A stretch of DNA of 64,000 bases from Clostridia bacterium (GTDB taxonomy: Bacteria > Bacillota > Clostridia > Oscillospirales > Acutalibacteraceae), in assembly GCA_017513525.1 (NCBI GenBank), contig JAFXFC010000049.1, positions 86,188-150,187 of the forward strand, read 5' to 3'. A program made the translations under genes and the position numbers. Shown here piece by piece: positions 19,311 through 28,301 of this stretch. The notes below the pieces were generated by a model. The model was not told the DNA's origin, did not search any database, and worked only from the letters and a program-made list of their open reading frames with translations. Position 1 is the first letter of the stretch; each line of letters opens with the position of its first letter.

Positions 19311-19847
19311 TTATCTGATTCCTTCTTTTAAGTCAGCAAAGAACTTGTTAGTATAAAGATTCATTTCTTCGCATAATGGAATTGTTTCAGGTAAATAGCA
19401 TTTGTTTTGATTCAGTACATTCTTTTCCATAAAGTCCAAGGTTTCAGTTAACGATTGCCCTCTGACAGAACCGGTAATTAAGGTTTTTACAACCAAGTAT
19501 GTTTTGCCGCCTTCTAATACATGTGCATCATGCAAAATCTTTCCTTCTATGGTTTCAGGAATTTCACTTCTTTGAGATTCCCAAGCTATTTTGATTGTTT
19601 TAGCAATCATTTCTTCATTATAATTTTGTTCAAGCAGCCATTGTCTTATTTTTTCTTCATCGCTGTATATGAAGCCGTGAAAATATGTCGCTAATTTCAA
19701 GCATTCTTCATCAACTTCATAATCGCAATGAGAAAGTATTCTGTTTATCATTCTTTGCACAAGTTCAATGTGCCACATATTATGCATAATATCTTTATCT
19801 TCGTAATAAGGGCTTACGAATTCAAGCAATTCCTTTTCATCTACCAT
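19311..19847 (-). CDS. HD-domain-like protein with altered metal motif
   Basis: A 178-residue cytoplasmic protein with the layout of small HD-family phosphohydrolases: an early His in MHNMWHIELV (about 21-30), a central ATYFHGFIYS and a later LHDAHVLEGG. Where the canonical family has His-Asp, this protein reads His-Gly (YFHG). As far as I recall this change is shared by close clostridial relatives rather than being a fresh mutation. Nucleotide hydrolysis is therefore not assured. It shares direction with the upstream unknown gene, with a 49-base gap. Confidence 0.6.
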   Translation of the reverse strand: MVDEKELLEFVSPYYEDKDIMHNMWHIELVQRMINRILSHCDYEVDEECLKLATYFHGFIYSDEEKIRQWLLEQNYNEEMIAKTIKIAWESQRSEIPETIEGKILHDAHVLEGGKTYLVVKTLITGSVRGQSLTETLDFMEKNVLNQNKCYLPETIPLCEEMNLYTNKFFADLKEGIR

Positions 19848-19896
19848 ATCTATACCTCCGAGGCTTCAACCTTGCAAATCAAATTTTTTATGATGT

Positions 19897-20460
19897 CTAT
19901 TTCAAAAAACTGAATTTTGCCTTCAAGAAATGCCTGTAATCGGGTTCATTTTCAGCTAAAATATATTCGTTCTTAATTGTATTTTCAATCCACAATAACA
20001 TCTTATCACTCATGTCTTCATATCTTCTAATTTTTATTAATCCTGCTTCTGCCACTTTGAGAATTTCAGAATATGCATCTTCTATATATTCAACATCTGT
20101 TACAATGGCAGGTTTTGAAGTTGTAACTGCGTTGCTGATGTTGATGTTATCGTCATTCTCACAAATAGTTTCAACAGAATAAATATATCCCGAAACACCT
20201 TTGTATGTATCTTCTATTGCACACGGATAATATTCATCTATTCTTAATGTACCATCCGCCTCAAAGCCGTAACTTGCCCATTTGTGCCATTTTCCGCTAT
20301 GAATAAACCCTGTTTCTTTACAATATTTTTCAATAGCATTACTTAAATACACTAAAACATTTTCTCTTTTTGCAGAAAAATATATAAGCGATTTATTGTG
20401 GTTAGATACTCGCGGTTCTAAAACTTTAATACCACCGATCTGTGATGAGTGATAAAACAT
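19897..20460 (-). CDS. Conserved clostridial protein of unknown function
   Basis: A 187-residue soluble protein that I cannot place in a named family. The N-terminus MFYHSSQIGGIKVLEPR, then LIYFSAKRENVLVYLS, has the compact alpha/beta look of conserved hypothetical proteins in Clostridia. There is a Trp/Tyr-rich segment (KWHKWASYGFEADG) at about 58-71, and YKGVSGYIYSVE follows near 87. No signal peptide or membrane span is seen. It may be paired with the downstream HD-like gene. The opening FYHSS...YFS pattern loosely recalls small ADP-ribosyltransferase-like folds, but that is too weak to use. Confidence 0.6.
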   Translation of the reverse strand: MFYHSSQIGGIKVLEPRVSNHNKSLIYFSAKRENVLVYLSNAIEKYCKETGFIHSGKWHKWASYGFEADGTLRIDEYYPCAIEDTYKGVSGYIYSVETICENDDNINISNAVTTSKPAIVTDVEYIEDAYSEILKVAEAGLIKIRRYEDMSDKMLLWIENTIKNEYILAENEPDYRHFLKAKFSFLK

Positions 20461-20584
20461 ATATATTATCTCCTAAAAATTTGGAAAAACATTATTGTCT
20501 GTTTTTCGTATAATAAATTACATAGTACTACTCATATTATCATATCACAGTAAACAGTACGCTTAAAAGAAACGGTCGGAAATA

Positions 20585-21643
20585 TTATTTTCTTTTTTCT
20601 GTGCAAAGGGCTATGAGGTCGTCGAGCTTTGCAGTGGCGAGGCACTCTACTGTGTCTGATGCACCGTAGTAGATTTTTACTTCTCCGTCGGGTTCGAGAA
20701 TCATACCGCCGGGGAAAATAACCTGCTGACGGAATCCGACTTCTGTTTCATAATAGGTTTCGGGAGCAATCAAAGGAAGCTTACTCATGCCGACAACTTT
20801 TGAAGGATCCTCAAGATCCAACAGCATAATGCCTGCGCAGTACCTCTTCTTCCATGTTTTTTCCCAGCCGTTTTTGCCTCTGCTTTCATCAATATCAACT
20901 GCGTGGAATGTTGTAAGCCACCCTTTGTCGGTTTTTATGGGAGGTGCTGCAGGACCAATCTTATCGTTTGCAAAGGGAACATCCTCAACAGCAAGGACAA
21001 GCTCAGTTTCGCCCCAGAAAATGAGATCGGGAGAAGTGGAAAGCCAAAGGTCAAATCTGTCTTTACCGCCTCTTGAATACACGGGGAAGGGTCTTTCAAG
21101 ACGGACATATTTTCCGTTTATCTTTTCGGGAAACAGCACCATATTTCTGTTGTCGGGCGCAGATGCGCTGATTATATTGATATTTTCAAAATTATCGTCA
21201 ATTTCTGCAATACAACCCCGTACTCCGTGCTTGGTATCCATAGCCATACAAAGATACGGCTTTCCGTCTAAAACTGTAATTCTCGGATCATAATATCTTT
21301 TAAGCTCATCTGTAGGCAGCAGATTCTTATTATCAAAAATAGGCTTATCGTGCACCTTCCAGTTAATTCCGTCATCACTTGTTGCAAGACCTAAAGATGT
21401 TCTGAAGCGTACCTCGGGATAAGTGTCTTCTGTGGGGCCGTAATCGTTACGGAATACCATAACATATTTATCTTTATATTTTGCAACACCCGCATTAAAA
21501 ATCAAGGATGCCTCATAAGGAATATCGTCCTTTGTAAGAACAGGCTTTTTTACCCTTCTAATGCACTTAGCACTATAAAGTTCAGGCTTTAAGATTTTCA
21601 TATTATCGTCCCATTTCAAGTTATTTTTAAAGTCTTTAATCAT
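20585..21643 (-). CDS. GH130 beta-mannoside phosphorylase-like enzyme
   Basis: A five-bladed propeller enzyme of glycoside hydrolase family 130, which phosphorolyses beta-1,4- or beta-1,2-linked mannosides. Diagnostic features are SLIFNAG, RYYDPRIT, NMVLFPEKINGKYVRLERP, KIGPAAPPIKTDKGWL, EVGFRQQVIFPGG and YYGASDT. It is 352 residues from the ATG at 21643, which overlaps the MGMT-like stop by 8 bp; the ATG at 21601 is an alternative start and neither has a strong site. There is no signal peptide, so it would act on imported manno-oligosaccharides and pairs logically with the GH38 enzyme at 10-13 kb. Residues fixing the subfamily cannot be assigned by eye. Confidence 0.88.
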   Translation of the reverse strand: MIKDFKNNLKWDDNMKILKPELYSAKCIRRVKKPVLTKDDIPYEASLIFNAGVAKYKDKYVMVFRNDYGPTEDTYPEVRFRTSLGLATSDDGINWKVHDKPIFDNKNLLPTDELKRYYDPRITVLDGKPYLCMAMDTKHGVRGCIAEIDDNFENINIISASAPDNRNMVLFPEKINGKYVRLERPFPVYSRGGKDRFDLWLSTSPDLIFWGETELVLAVEDVPFANDKIGPAAPPIKTDKGWLTTFHAVDIDESRGKNGWEKTWKKRYCAGIMLLDLEDPSKVVGMSKLPLIAPETYYETEVGFRQQVIFPGGMILEPDGEVKIYYGASDTVECLATAKLDDLIALCTEKRK

Positions 21644-21956
21644 TTAATATCTTCATACCGAATATTTTCAAATCAACTTTGTTGTTTTCCACTCTGATGC
21701 CGTCTGCTTCAAGGCGGCGTTTTTGCTCCTCTATGCCGCCGAAAGCATAATTGGAACTAAGCTTCCCCCGGCTGTTTACAACCTTATAGCAGGGATATTT
21801 GTCGCCATCGGGATTGCAGTGCAAAGCCTTCCCTACCGCTCTCGCATAGCATTTATTCCCGAGCCTTTCCGCTATTTGCCCGTAGGTTGTCACATTTCCG
21901 CGGGGTATCCGTGTCAGTATTTCATAAATCTCTTGCTTATTAAATCCGCTTTTCAT
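21636..21956 (-). CDS. MGMT-family (alkyltransferase DNA-binding domain) protein
   Basis: A 106-residue single-domain relative of O6-methylguanine-DNA methyltransferase. IPRGNVTTYGQIAERLG is the winged-helix DNA-binding part, and YPCYKVVNSRGKLS corresponds to the active-site PCHRV block. The cysteine is kept, but His-Arg is replaced by Tyr-Lys. The N-terminal domain of full Ada/Ogt proteins is absent, as in the stand-alone MGMT family. It could be a minimal methyltransferase or a lesion-binding alkyltransferase-like protein. The ATG at 21956 follows AGAGGTG. The gene overlaps the GNAT upstream by 17 bp and GH130 downstream by 8 bp. Confidence 0.82.
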   Translation of the reverse strand: MKSGFNKQEIYEILTRIPRGNVTTYGQIAERLGNKCYARAVGKALHCNPDGDKYPCYKVVNSRGKLSSNYAFGGIEEQKRRLEADGIRVENNKVDLKIFGMKILND

Positions 21957-22473
21957 TATCCCATTCACCTCTCGTAAGAGCATACACAAAATGCACTAAG
22001 CCGTTTTCATCGGCATATTCCTTTATTTTCTTCATACCGACGGAAGCGGCAGTGGAATATGAAGGGACATTTGTATGTGTCATATAGGAATAGACAGCAG
22101 GAAATTCTGTGTTCTCAAAAAACCAGTCACGGACCGCAGAAGCTGCTTCCTTTGCATATCCCTTGCGCCAATGATTTTTATGTATATGATACCCGATTTC
22201 GGGAAGGGATTCTCCGTCAATATTCTGCATTGTAATACCGCAGTCACCGATAAACTGCCCCGAATTTTTCAGTTCAATCGCCCACAGACCGAAACCGTAT
22301 TTTTCGTAATTATCAATGCTCCAGTGAATCCACCTCTTGGTGCCGTTTTCGTCATAGGGCTTCGGATAATGGCTCATATTCTCGGCATCCGAAAGGATTT
22401 CATAAAGGTCTTGAAAATCAGCGAGATTATATTCTCTCAATATCAGCCGTTCTGTTTCTATAATCATCTTCAT
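21940..22473 (-). CDS. RimJ/RimL-type GNAT acetyltransferase
   Basis: A 177-residue GNAT of the RimJ/RimL kind. It opens IIETERLILREYNLADFQDLYEI, has GDCGITMQNIDGESLPEIGY in the core and an acetyl-CoA loop HWRKGYAKEAASAVRDW. These enzymes acetylate N-terminal or small-molecule amines; the substrate is unknown. A GGAG site precedes the ATG. It heads a tightly overlapping set with the MGMT-like and GH130 genes and lies 41 bases after a Nudix gene. Confidence 0.85.
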   Translation of the reverse strand: MKMIIETERLILREYNLADFQDLYEILSDAENMSHYPKPYDENGTKRWIHWSIDNYEKYGFGLWAIELKNSGQFIGDCGITMQNIDGESLPEIGYHIHKNHWRKGYAKEAASAVRDWFFENTEFPAVYSYMTHTNVPSYSTAASVGMKKIKEYADENGLVHFVYALTRGEWDNEKRI

Positions 22474-22514
22474 TCATTTTCTCCTGAGTTTTCAATTATT
22501 TTACAGGTTTATCG

Positions 22515-22901
22515 TTATCCGTATCTCTTTACAATCTCGACCAGAATCTCAACATCCGCCGGAGAGAAATTGTACTCAGGAATTTCGGCGGGTGTTATCC
22601 ACCTGATGTCATTATGCTCTAACTTTTGCGGTATACCTTTAGCAATTGAAGCATTGAATAATGTCAGATGCACAGTAATATCTGGGTACTCGTGAACAGC
22701 TTCAGTGAACACATCGCCCACATTAAGCTCAATTCCCAACTCTTCCCGACACTCTCTTATCAGCGCTTGCTCTTTCGTCTCCCCTATTTCTACCTTACCT
22801 CCGACAAATTCCCAGAGCAGTGCACAAGACTTCGTCACCGGCCGCTGACAAATCAAAAACTTATTATTATCCCATATAAGAGCTGCTACCACTTCGGTCA
22901 T
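22515..22901 (-). CDS. MutT-like Nudix pyrophosphohydrolase
   Basis: A 128-residue Nudix protein. The box GKVEIGETKEQALIRECREELGIEL matches G-x5-E-x7-REUxEExGU in full. The N-terminus TEVVAALIWDNNKFLICQRP and WEFVGGKVE resemble (d)NTP-cleaning MutT/8-oxo-dGTPases. The start has an AAAGGATG site. It is likely the first gene of a four-gene run (Nudix, GNAT, MGMT-like, GH130). Confidence 0.87.
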   Translation of the reverse strand: MTEVVAALIWDNNKFLICQRPVTKSCALLWEFVGGKVEIGETKEQALIRECREELGIELNVGDVFTEAVHEYPDITVHLTLFNASIAKGIPQKLEHNDIRWITPAEIPEYNFSPADVEILVEIVKRYG

Positions 22902-23031
22902 TATTCAACATCCTTTTTTCGTAATAAGAATATCCATAAAAAACTCTATTGAAAAAAAATTGCTTTTATTAATATATTATCACAGAATATCATATCGCAC
23001 CCGCTCTGTTAAATCTAATTATCAGAATTTA

Positions 23032-26000
23032 TTATGCGGCAATTGCGTTTGCATTAACTTGTTCAATTACTTTACGAATTCCCATCCAGACATTAAGATC
23101 AGTAAAAATCTCTACAACACTTCCCTTGTCTGTAAACGGAGAATCCTGCAAAACAGACAAATCTTTCATAATACCGTTATGTACTATGTACTCAACAATC
23201 TGATTTACGAAATAAATCTGTCTTGAATCAAGATTTACATTATCAAGATATTCAGAAAATGCGTTTTTTGCGGCATTCATATCAAGTCCCACAATTTCAC
23301 GCACAAATTCACCAAGAGGTTTTTCGCCGAATTCAGCTTCATAATCTTCTTTTGAACCCACTTCACTCCACAGAATTTGCTCCAACACTTTGACATCTGC
23401 AGAGTTTAGCGGAATATTGGATTTCAACTTAGAAATAACCTCGTTATCCTGATGCTGACGGACATAAAACTCTGCTTTTGCCTTATAGTTTTTAAGGTCG
23501 TCACTCTCAAGTTCTGATTCATTCCAATCAATTGAGAGTATTTCATCATCAAAATTTGTATGATATATTGCACCGTCATAAGGGATATACTTTATTAAAT
23601 CTCTCAGACTTTCACGGATATGTTCAAACTCATTGATTCCTGCACAATCTATATAATCGGTATGGAGAATTTTATCAATCAGTTCAGCTTGTACCATAAT
23701 CTCCGGGATGTTGGCAACACCTGAAATTCCCGCAACTTTTTTGTATAAATCACTGCGGGCGCGACTGTATTTTTTTCCTGCAAGATATGCCAGTTCAATT
23801 CCATACATAAGTGCATCAAATCGGATTGCTTTCGGATCATCCTCATCGGGTGTGATAAGAGGAGCCAATTCATCCGCAATAATCAAAGTGTCCTCATAAG
23901 AAAGAGATGTATAATTATCGGGGTTTGCATACAGTTCCACGAATTTCAGATGCTGACGGACGGCAAAGTTTTCTTTATTCAGTTCCCTTACCTTTCGAAC
24001 CATATCATCCACCAACTCTTTACGGAAAGCTATAAGCTCTTCGGTTTGATAAGCAAGGTCCTGCAGTTTGAAAGACATCTGAGCTTTCAGATTAAAGATT
24101 GCACCTTGTAAAGCAATCTGATTGGCTGACTGACCTTTTCCGCCATTACGGAAAAATTCAAAGTTTCCGCAAAAATCGAAAATATAGAAAATCTTTTTGT
24201 CTTCACCGTCAAGAAGTCCCGGACAAAGACGGGTTCCTCTGCCTATCATCTGCCAGAATTTTGCCTTACTCATTACTTTTTTGAAAAAGACAAGATTCAG
24301 CACTTCGGGCACGTCAATACCTGTATCAAGCATATCAACAGATATTGCAATCTGCGGAAGTTTCTTTGCTTCGGAAAATTCGTCAATTGCACTTTGTGCA
24401 TAATTAATTGTATTGTCAATTACCTTTGCATAGCCATTAAGATGGGGATATTCCTTATTGAATATTTCAAATATCTTTTCTGCGTGACGATGATTCTTTG
24501 CAAAAATAATAGTCTTACCTATCTTCTGCCCGTAATCAATTTTTATTCCGTTTGTCATTAAAACATTTAAAACTTCTTTAATGGTGTCTTCATTAAAAAT
24601 CCAGTCATTAAGAGCTGACGAGCCGATTCTGTCGGGCATATCACCGTCACGGGCAAAGGTTGCTTCATATTCTTCTTTATCTTCGTCGGATAAATCGTCA
24701 TAAACAATGCCCTGCTCAATAAATTTGAGTTTGGTTTCTACAGACATGAAATCTACAAGATAACCGTCTTTAACGGCATCGGCGAGCTCATAACCGTAAG
24801 TCGGAACGCCGTTTTCAAGTTCAAACACTTCATAAGTATTCTTGTCAATTTCGTCCTTCGGCGTGGCAGTAAGACCCACCAGAGGTGCGTCAAAATAATT
24901 AAATATATCACGGTATTTATTATAAATCGAACGGTGAGCCTCGTCACAGACAACTAAATCAAAATGACCGCAGGTAAAAAGCTTGCCATTCTCATCCTTT
25001 ACGGAGTCAATACAATTCATCATCGTCTGATAAGTAGAGAAAACACAATGGGCATTGTAATTATCCTTATCCTCACAGAGATTCGTAACCGACAAATCGG
25101 GAAGAAGGTTTACAAAGCTTCGCTTTGCCTGCGTGACAAGTGAAGTTCTGTCAGCAAGGAAAAGAATATTTTTAACCCAGCCGTGCTGTAAAAGCACATC
25201 ACAAAGGGCAATGACAGTTCTTGTTTTACCCGAACCCGTTGCCATAACAAGAAGAGCCTTTCGGCGGTTTTTCTTGCCGAAGCTATCGCAGACTGCTTTA
25301 ATGGCACCTTCCTGATAATAACGGCCTGCAATGTTCTTATCAATAACCACATGATTAAGGCTTGTCCTCATAGTCTGCAGGTTGAACATCTTTTCAAGGT
25401 CACGCTTGGAATAAATTGTTGCAACCTTTCTTTCGGGGTAAAGGTTATCCGTAATTCTTGTATCAAAACCGTTCGTAAGGAAAATAACAGGACGACGGCC
25501 AAACCTTTTCTCTAAAATGTCTGCATAAAGCTTTGCCTGCTGTCTGCCTTTTGCAACATCAACACAGGTGCGCTTTGCTTCTATTACCGCAAGAGGCTTT
25601 CCGTCATCACCGAAAAGAACATAATCGGCAAAGCCAACTTCACTCTTATTAGGCATACCGGGCAGTTCATACTCATTTATCCAGTCCTTGCCCTCAGTCC
25701 AGCCTGCTTCAATGAGCATAGTGTCAATGTATATTTTTCTTGTCTTATACTCAGAAATATCAAGAGGCTTCGGCACATAAGTCTGCTGTTGCTCCTCACG
25801 GCGAGCCGTAAGCTCTGCCTTAAGTGCCTGGTTTTCCGCAATCAAATCAGAAAGATTAACATCCGTATTTGTTACAAAATCAAGAGCCTCTTCTAAGGTC
25901 AATTTAAGAAGTTCCTTGTTGAAGTGGTTTTCGATATAATTATCGGAATAGCAATAAGCCACAAAATCAAGAAAGACAAAAAGGTTTTCAAGACAAAGTT

Positions 26001-26322
26001 CCGCCTGCTCCTGAGTGACCTTGTTTCCTGTGTGAGCAGCATTATTACCTACACGGCGGATGAAATCCATTCTTCGCCAGATGTCATTACCGACGATATC
26101 ACGGAACTCCTCGGTGTTCATTAAGCTGACCAGAGTATCCTGCCAGGGCATAACAAGAGATCTGTCAACGGAATACATCCATTTAACAGCCATTTCCATC
26201 GCCCTACGGCAATTTATGATGCAAGTGGACAAATCAATATGTAACGTCTTCTCCGCCGCCACTGCAACAGATGAAAAAGTATCAAATTGCTTGTCTCTTG
26301 TCAAAAAATCAAAGTTGGTCAT
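23032..26322 (-). CDS. hsdR: Type I restriction enzyme, R subunit (HsdR)
   Basis: The motor and nuclease subunit, 1096 residues from the ATG at 26322 (AGAGGTGAT upstream). The N-terminus carries a DUF4145-like helical domain (about 1-140, ending RRVGNNAAHTG). A PD-(D/E)xK nuclease core follows (FADYVLFG...AVIEAKRTCVD, near 230-250). The superfamily 2 translocase includes ATGSGKTRT near 360, DEAHRS near 457, GLTATP and a late QMIGRGTR motif. This is the EcoEI-like layout. It is the last gene of the operon, 69 bases behind the DUF4062 gene. Both nuclease and helicase motifs look intact. Confidence 0.95.
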   Translation of the reverse strand: MTNFDFLTRDKQFDTFSSVAVAAEKTLHIDLSTCIINCRRAMEMAVKWMYSVDRSLVMPWQDTLVSLMNTEEFRDIVGNDIWRRMDFIRRVGNNAAHTGNKVTQEQAELCLENLFVFLDFVAYCYSDNYIENHFNKELLKLTLEEALDFVTNTDVNLSDLIAENQALKAELTARREEQQQTYVPKPLDISEYKTRKIYIDTMLIEAGWTEGKDWINEYELPGMPNKSEVGFADYVLFGDDGKPLAVIEAKRTCVDVAKGRQQAKLYADILEKRFGRRPVIFLTNGFDTRITDNLYPERKVATIYSKRDLEKMFNLQTMRTSLNHVVIDKNIAGRYYQEGAIKAVCDSFGKKNRRKALLVMATGSGKTRTVIALCDVLLQHGWVKNILFLADRTSLVTQAKRSFVNLLPDLSVTNLCEDKDNYNAHCVFSTYQTMMNCIDSVKDENGKLFTCGHFDLVVCDEAHRSIYNKYRDIFNYFDAPLVGLTATPKDEIDKNTYEVFELENGVPTYGYELADAVKDGYLVDFMSVETKLKFIEQGIVYDDLSDEDKEEYEATFARDGDMPDRIGSSALNDWIFNEDTIKEVLNVLMTNGIKIDYGQKIGKTIIFAKNHRHAEKIFEIFNKEYPHLNGYAKVIDNTINYAQSAIDEFSEAKKLPQIAISVDMLDTGIDVPEVLNLVFFKKVMSKAKFWQMIGRGTRLCPGLLDGEDKKIFYIFDFCGNFEFFRNGGKGQSANQIALQGAIFNLKAQMSFKLQDLAYQTEELIAFRKELVDDMVRKVRELNKENFAVRQHLKFVELYANPDNYTSLSYEDTLIIADELAPLITPDEDDPKAIRFDALMYGIELAYLAGKKYSRARSDLYKKVAGISGVANIPEIMVQAELIDKILHTDYIDCAGINEFEHIRESLRDLIKYIPYDGAIYHTNFDDEILSIDWNESELESDDLKNYKAKAEFYVRQHQDNEVISKLKSNIPLNSADVKVLEQILWSEVGSKEDYEAEFGEKPLGEFVREIVGLDMNAAKNAFSEYLDNVNLDSRQIYFVNQIVEYIVHNGIMKDLSVLQDSPFTDKGSVVEIFTDLNVWMGIRKVIEQVNANAIAA

Positions 26323-26391
26323 AATATCACCTCTGTAAAATTGCAATTGCTAATTTCTGCAATACATTTTCATGCACTTAGAAAACTGAAA

Positions 26392-27153
26392 TTATATTTT
26401 TTGCAACTCATTTTCAATCCATTCACTATCAACAAATGTTTTCTCTCTAAATTCGCTATCCTTATCACCAATAATAACGGTTGTTCCACCTGCTTCATTT
26501 GGTATTCTTGTAATACTAATTTTATTTTTTGAATTTAATTTCATCTCTAATTCTTTTATTTGTTGGGTATATTTAGTACGTTCCTCATCTTCAAAAGAAA
26601 ATTGATTAACTATTGATTTAAATGTTGAAAGAAAATTTTCGGTATTTGTTAACTCATTACCACGCACCCAACCTACAGCAGGGAAATCTCTTATGCAACG
26701 ATTTATAGCATTACTGACACAATATTTTAATGCACTAATATCACTGTAATAATCAATCATTTTCCCCGTGGAAATCTTTTGCCGAAACACATTCAACTTT
26801 TCTCTTCCTACATCAGTTGTTTCACATTTTTTGCTCGGTAAACTATCAATATCACCGTGCAACACACTCATCACAGGAATAGCTTTAGATATTGCATAAT
26901 CATATTCTTTTTCTGTAAATCCAATTCCATCAAAATCCAGAGAACCGTATCTACCAGCCGAAATCAATAAATAGTAATCACAGTCATCCAGCATCTTTTT
27001 TATGTAATCCATTTGACTCATATTACTTGCAGGGAACTGTTCCATTCCGACAGGAATACAATCATTGTCAAGAAGACATTGCATAACAGCAGCTCTTTCA
27101 TCTTTTAAATCCTCATAAGTAGAACTAACAAACACTTGATATTTTTTCTTCAT
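26392..27153 (-). CDS. DUF4062 (TIR-like) protein inside the type I RM operon
   Basis: A 253-residue soluble protein. The N-terminal 115 residues carry DUF4062 features: VFVSSTYEDLKDERAAV, VGMEQFP, CDYYLLISAGRYGS and GFTEKEYDYAI. This region is related in pattern to TIR domains, and the Glu in TEKEYDYA sits where TIR enzymes have their catalytic Glu (inference by eye). The C-terminal half is helical, with a coiled-coil-like stretch (SFEDEERTKYTQQIKELEM). It lies 8 bases behind hsdS and 69 bases before hsdR with its own GAGGT site. The role in the restriction system is not known; it could sense or signal in a defence response. Confidence 0.8.
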   Translation of the reverse strand: MKKKYQVFVSSTYEDLKDERAAVMQCLLDNDCIPVGMEQFPASNMSQMDYIKKMLDDCDYYLLISAGRYGSLDFDGIGFTEKEYDYAISKAIPVMSVLHGDIDSLPSKKCETTDVGREKLNVFRQKISTGKMIDYYSDISALKYCVSNAINRCIRDFPAVGWVRGNELTNTENFLSTFKSIVNQFSFEDEERTKYTQQIKELEMKLNSKNKISITRIPNEAGGTTVIIGDKDSEFREKTFVDSEWIENELQKI

Positions 27154-27161
27154 TTTTTACC

Positions 27162-28301
27162 TCACCCAAAATAATTCTGCATTAATGCTTTTTTTAGTGT
27201 TTCGAGTTTTTCAAGACTTTGCTGAACTTCAAATTTTGATTTATCGATTTTTTCAACAAAAGTTACGAATTGATTTTGAAGTTCGATTGGAGGAACAGAA
27301 ATTTTAATGTTTTCTACAATAGACTTCGAGATTTCCTTAAAAGTCGCACCTCGACCAAGAGAATTTAGATACTCTGTATTGAGTAACAAAACGGTGTATA
27401 TATATATCGGAAGAACATCTTTGTTGCAAATAATATTTTTAAACCCTTGATTGCAATAAAATGTATTTCCTGCAATCGCAACTTTACCAATAGGAGCTCT
27501 GGAAGATAAAATAACCGTATTAATTGGCATTTCTTGAAGAGAGCAACTCTCCACTCCTGCTTTTGTCAATTTACGAAGTGAATCATAAATATAACCGCTA
27601 TCAGCACCAAGTTCAGCAGGGGTTATCCAACGATATTCGCCATCCCAATATTCTTCAACATTAGTTTTCGGGGTCGCTCCACCTACAACTTTCCCTATTT
27701 CGGAAATACTTTTCCAATTATTTTTTGCGTGTGATAAATCATAATCTCCAAATAGTTCAACAAATCGAGCTCTGACAAGTTCATCAAGTTTTTGAAGTTG
27801 TTGTTTTCTCGCAGAAATTAAAAAATTAATTTTATCCAATCTCTCAACAATTTCTTTTTGCTTTTGCAAAGGAACAACATTTATTTCCATATTTCGTATG
27901 TCTTTTAATGACAAAAATTTTTGTGTTCCACCTCTATTATTCTTAAGGATATATTTCTTAAATTTTTCACTATTCAAAAAATAAAATATGTACTTGTTTT
28001 GGATTTGTGAATTATTAAATTTAATCAATGCGACATTTTTAATTGCAAATTCTGTAAAATCTTCTACTATATAAGGATTGCCAATAGTACCAATCATTGG
28101 CATTATAATATCTCCAACATCAACTTTTGAACGTTCATTAATTTTGCAATAGTCTTCAAAAGTAATATAGTTAACGAGCGATAAATCTAATTTACCATCT
28201 ACAATGTTTTTAGATGTTACCAACGGATATCCTTCAGAAACATAAGTTGGCGAATCGTGTGTTCCATCTCTGACATCACAAACATCACCTAATCTTGCCA
28301 T
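27162..28301 (-). CDS. hsdS: Type I restriction-modification specificity subunit (HsdS)
   Basis: The DNA-recognition subunit, 379 residues, with two target-recognition domains. TRD1 covers roughly 1-150 and ends at PLQKQKEIVERLDKI, followed by the helical spacer ARKQQLQKLDELVRARFVELFG. TRD2 starts at about 195 (WKSISEIGKVVGGATPK) and ends PPIELQNQFVTFVEKIDKS plus a second helix. Two ATGs are adjacent; the second (28301) is better placed behind AGGGGTG and overlaps the stop of the upstream membrane-protein gene. The duplicated layout means a bipartite target, which cannot be read from sequence. Confidence 0.93.
   Translation of the reverse strand: MARLGDVCDVRDGTHDSPTYVSEGYPLVTSKNIVDGKLDLSLVNYITFEDYCKINERSKVDVGDIIMPMIGTIGNPYIVEDFTEFAIKNVALIKFNNSQIQNKYIFYFLNSEKFKKYILKNNRGGTQKFLSLKDIRNMEINVVPLQKQKEIVERLDKINFLISARKQQLQKLDELVRARFVELFGDYDLSHAKNNWKSISEIGKVVGGATPKTNVEEYWDGEYRWITPAELGADSGYIYDSLRKLTKAGVESCSLQEMPINTVILSSRAPIGKVAIAGNTFYCNQGFKNIICNKDVLPIYIYTVLLLNTEYLNSLGRGATFKEISKSIVENIKISVPPIELQNQFVTFVEKIDKSKFEVQQSLEKLETLKKALMQNYFG

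Noticed and set aside
22075..22695. A 206-codon plus-strand open frame opposite the GNAT and Nudix genes
   Set aside because: It lies antisense to two recognised enzyme genes and shows no family motif or start signal.
27162..28301. Phase-variable hsdS by inversion
   Set aside because: No site-specific recombinase, second hsdS copy or inverted repeats were found around hsdS, so shuffling is not supported.
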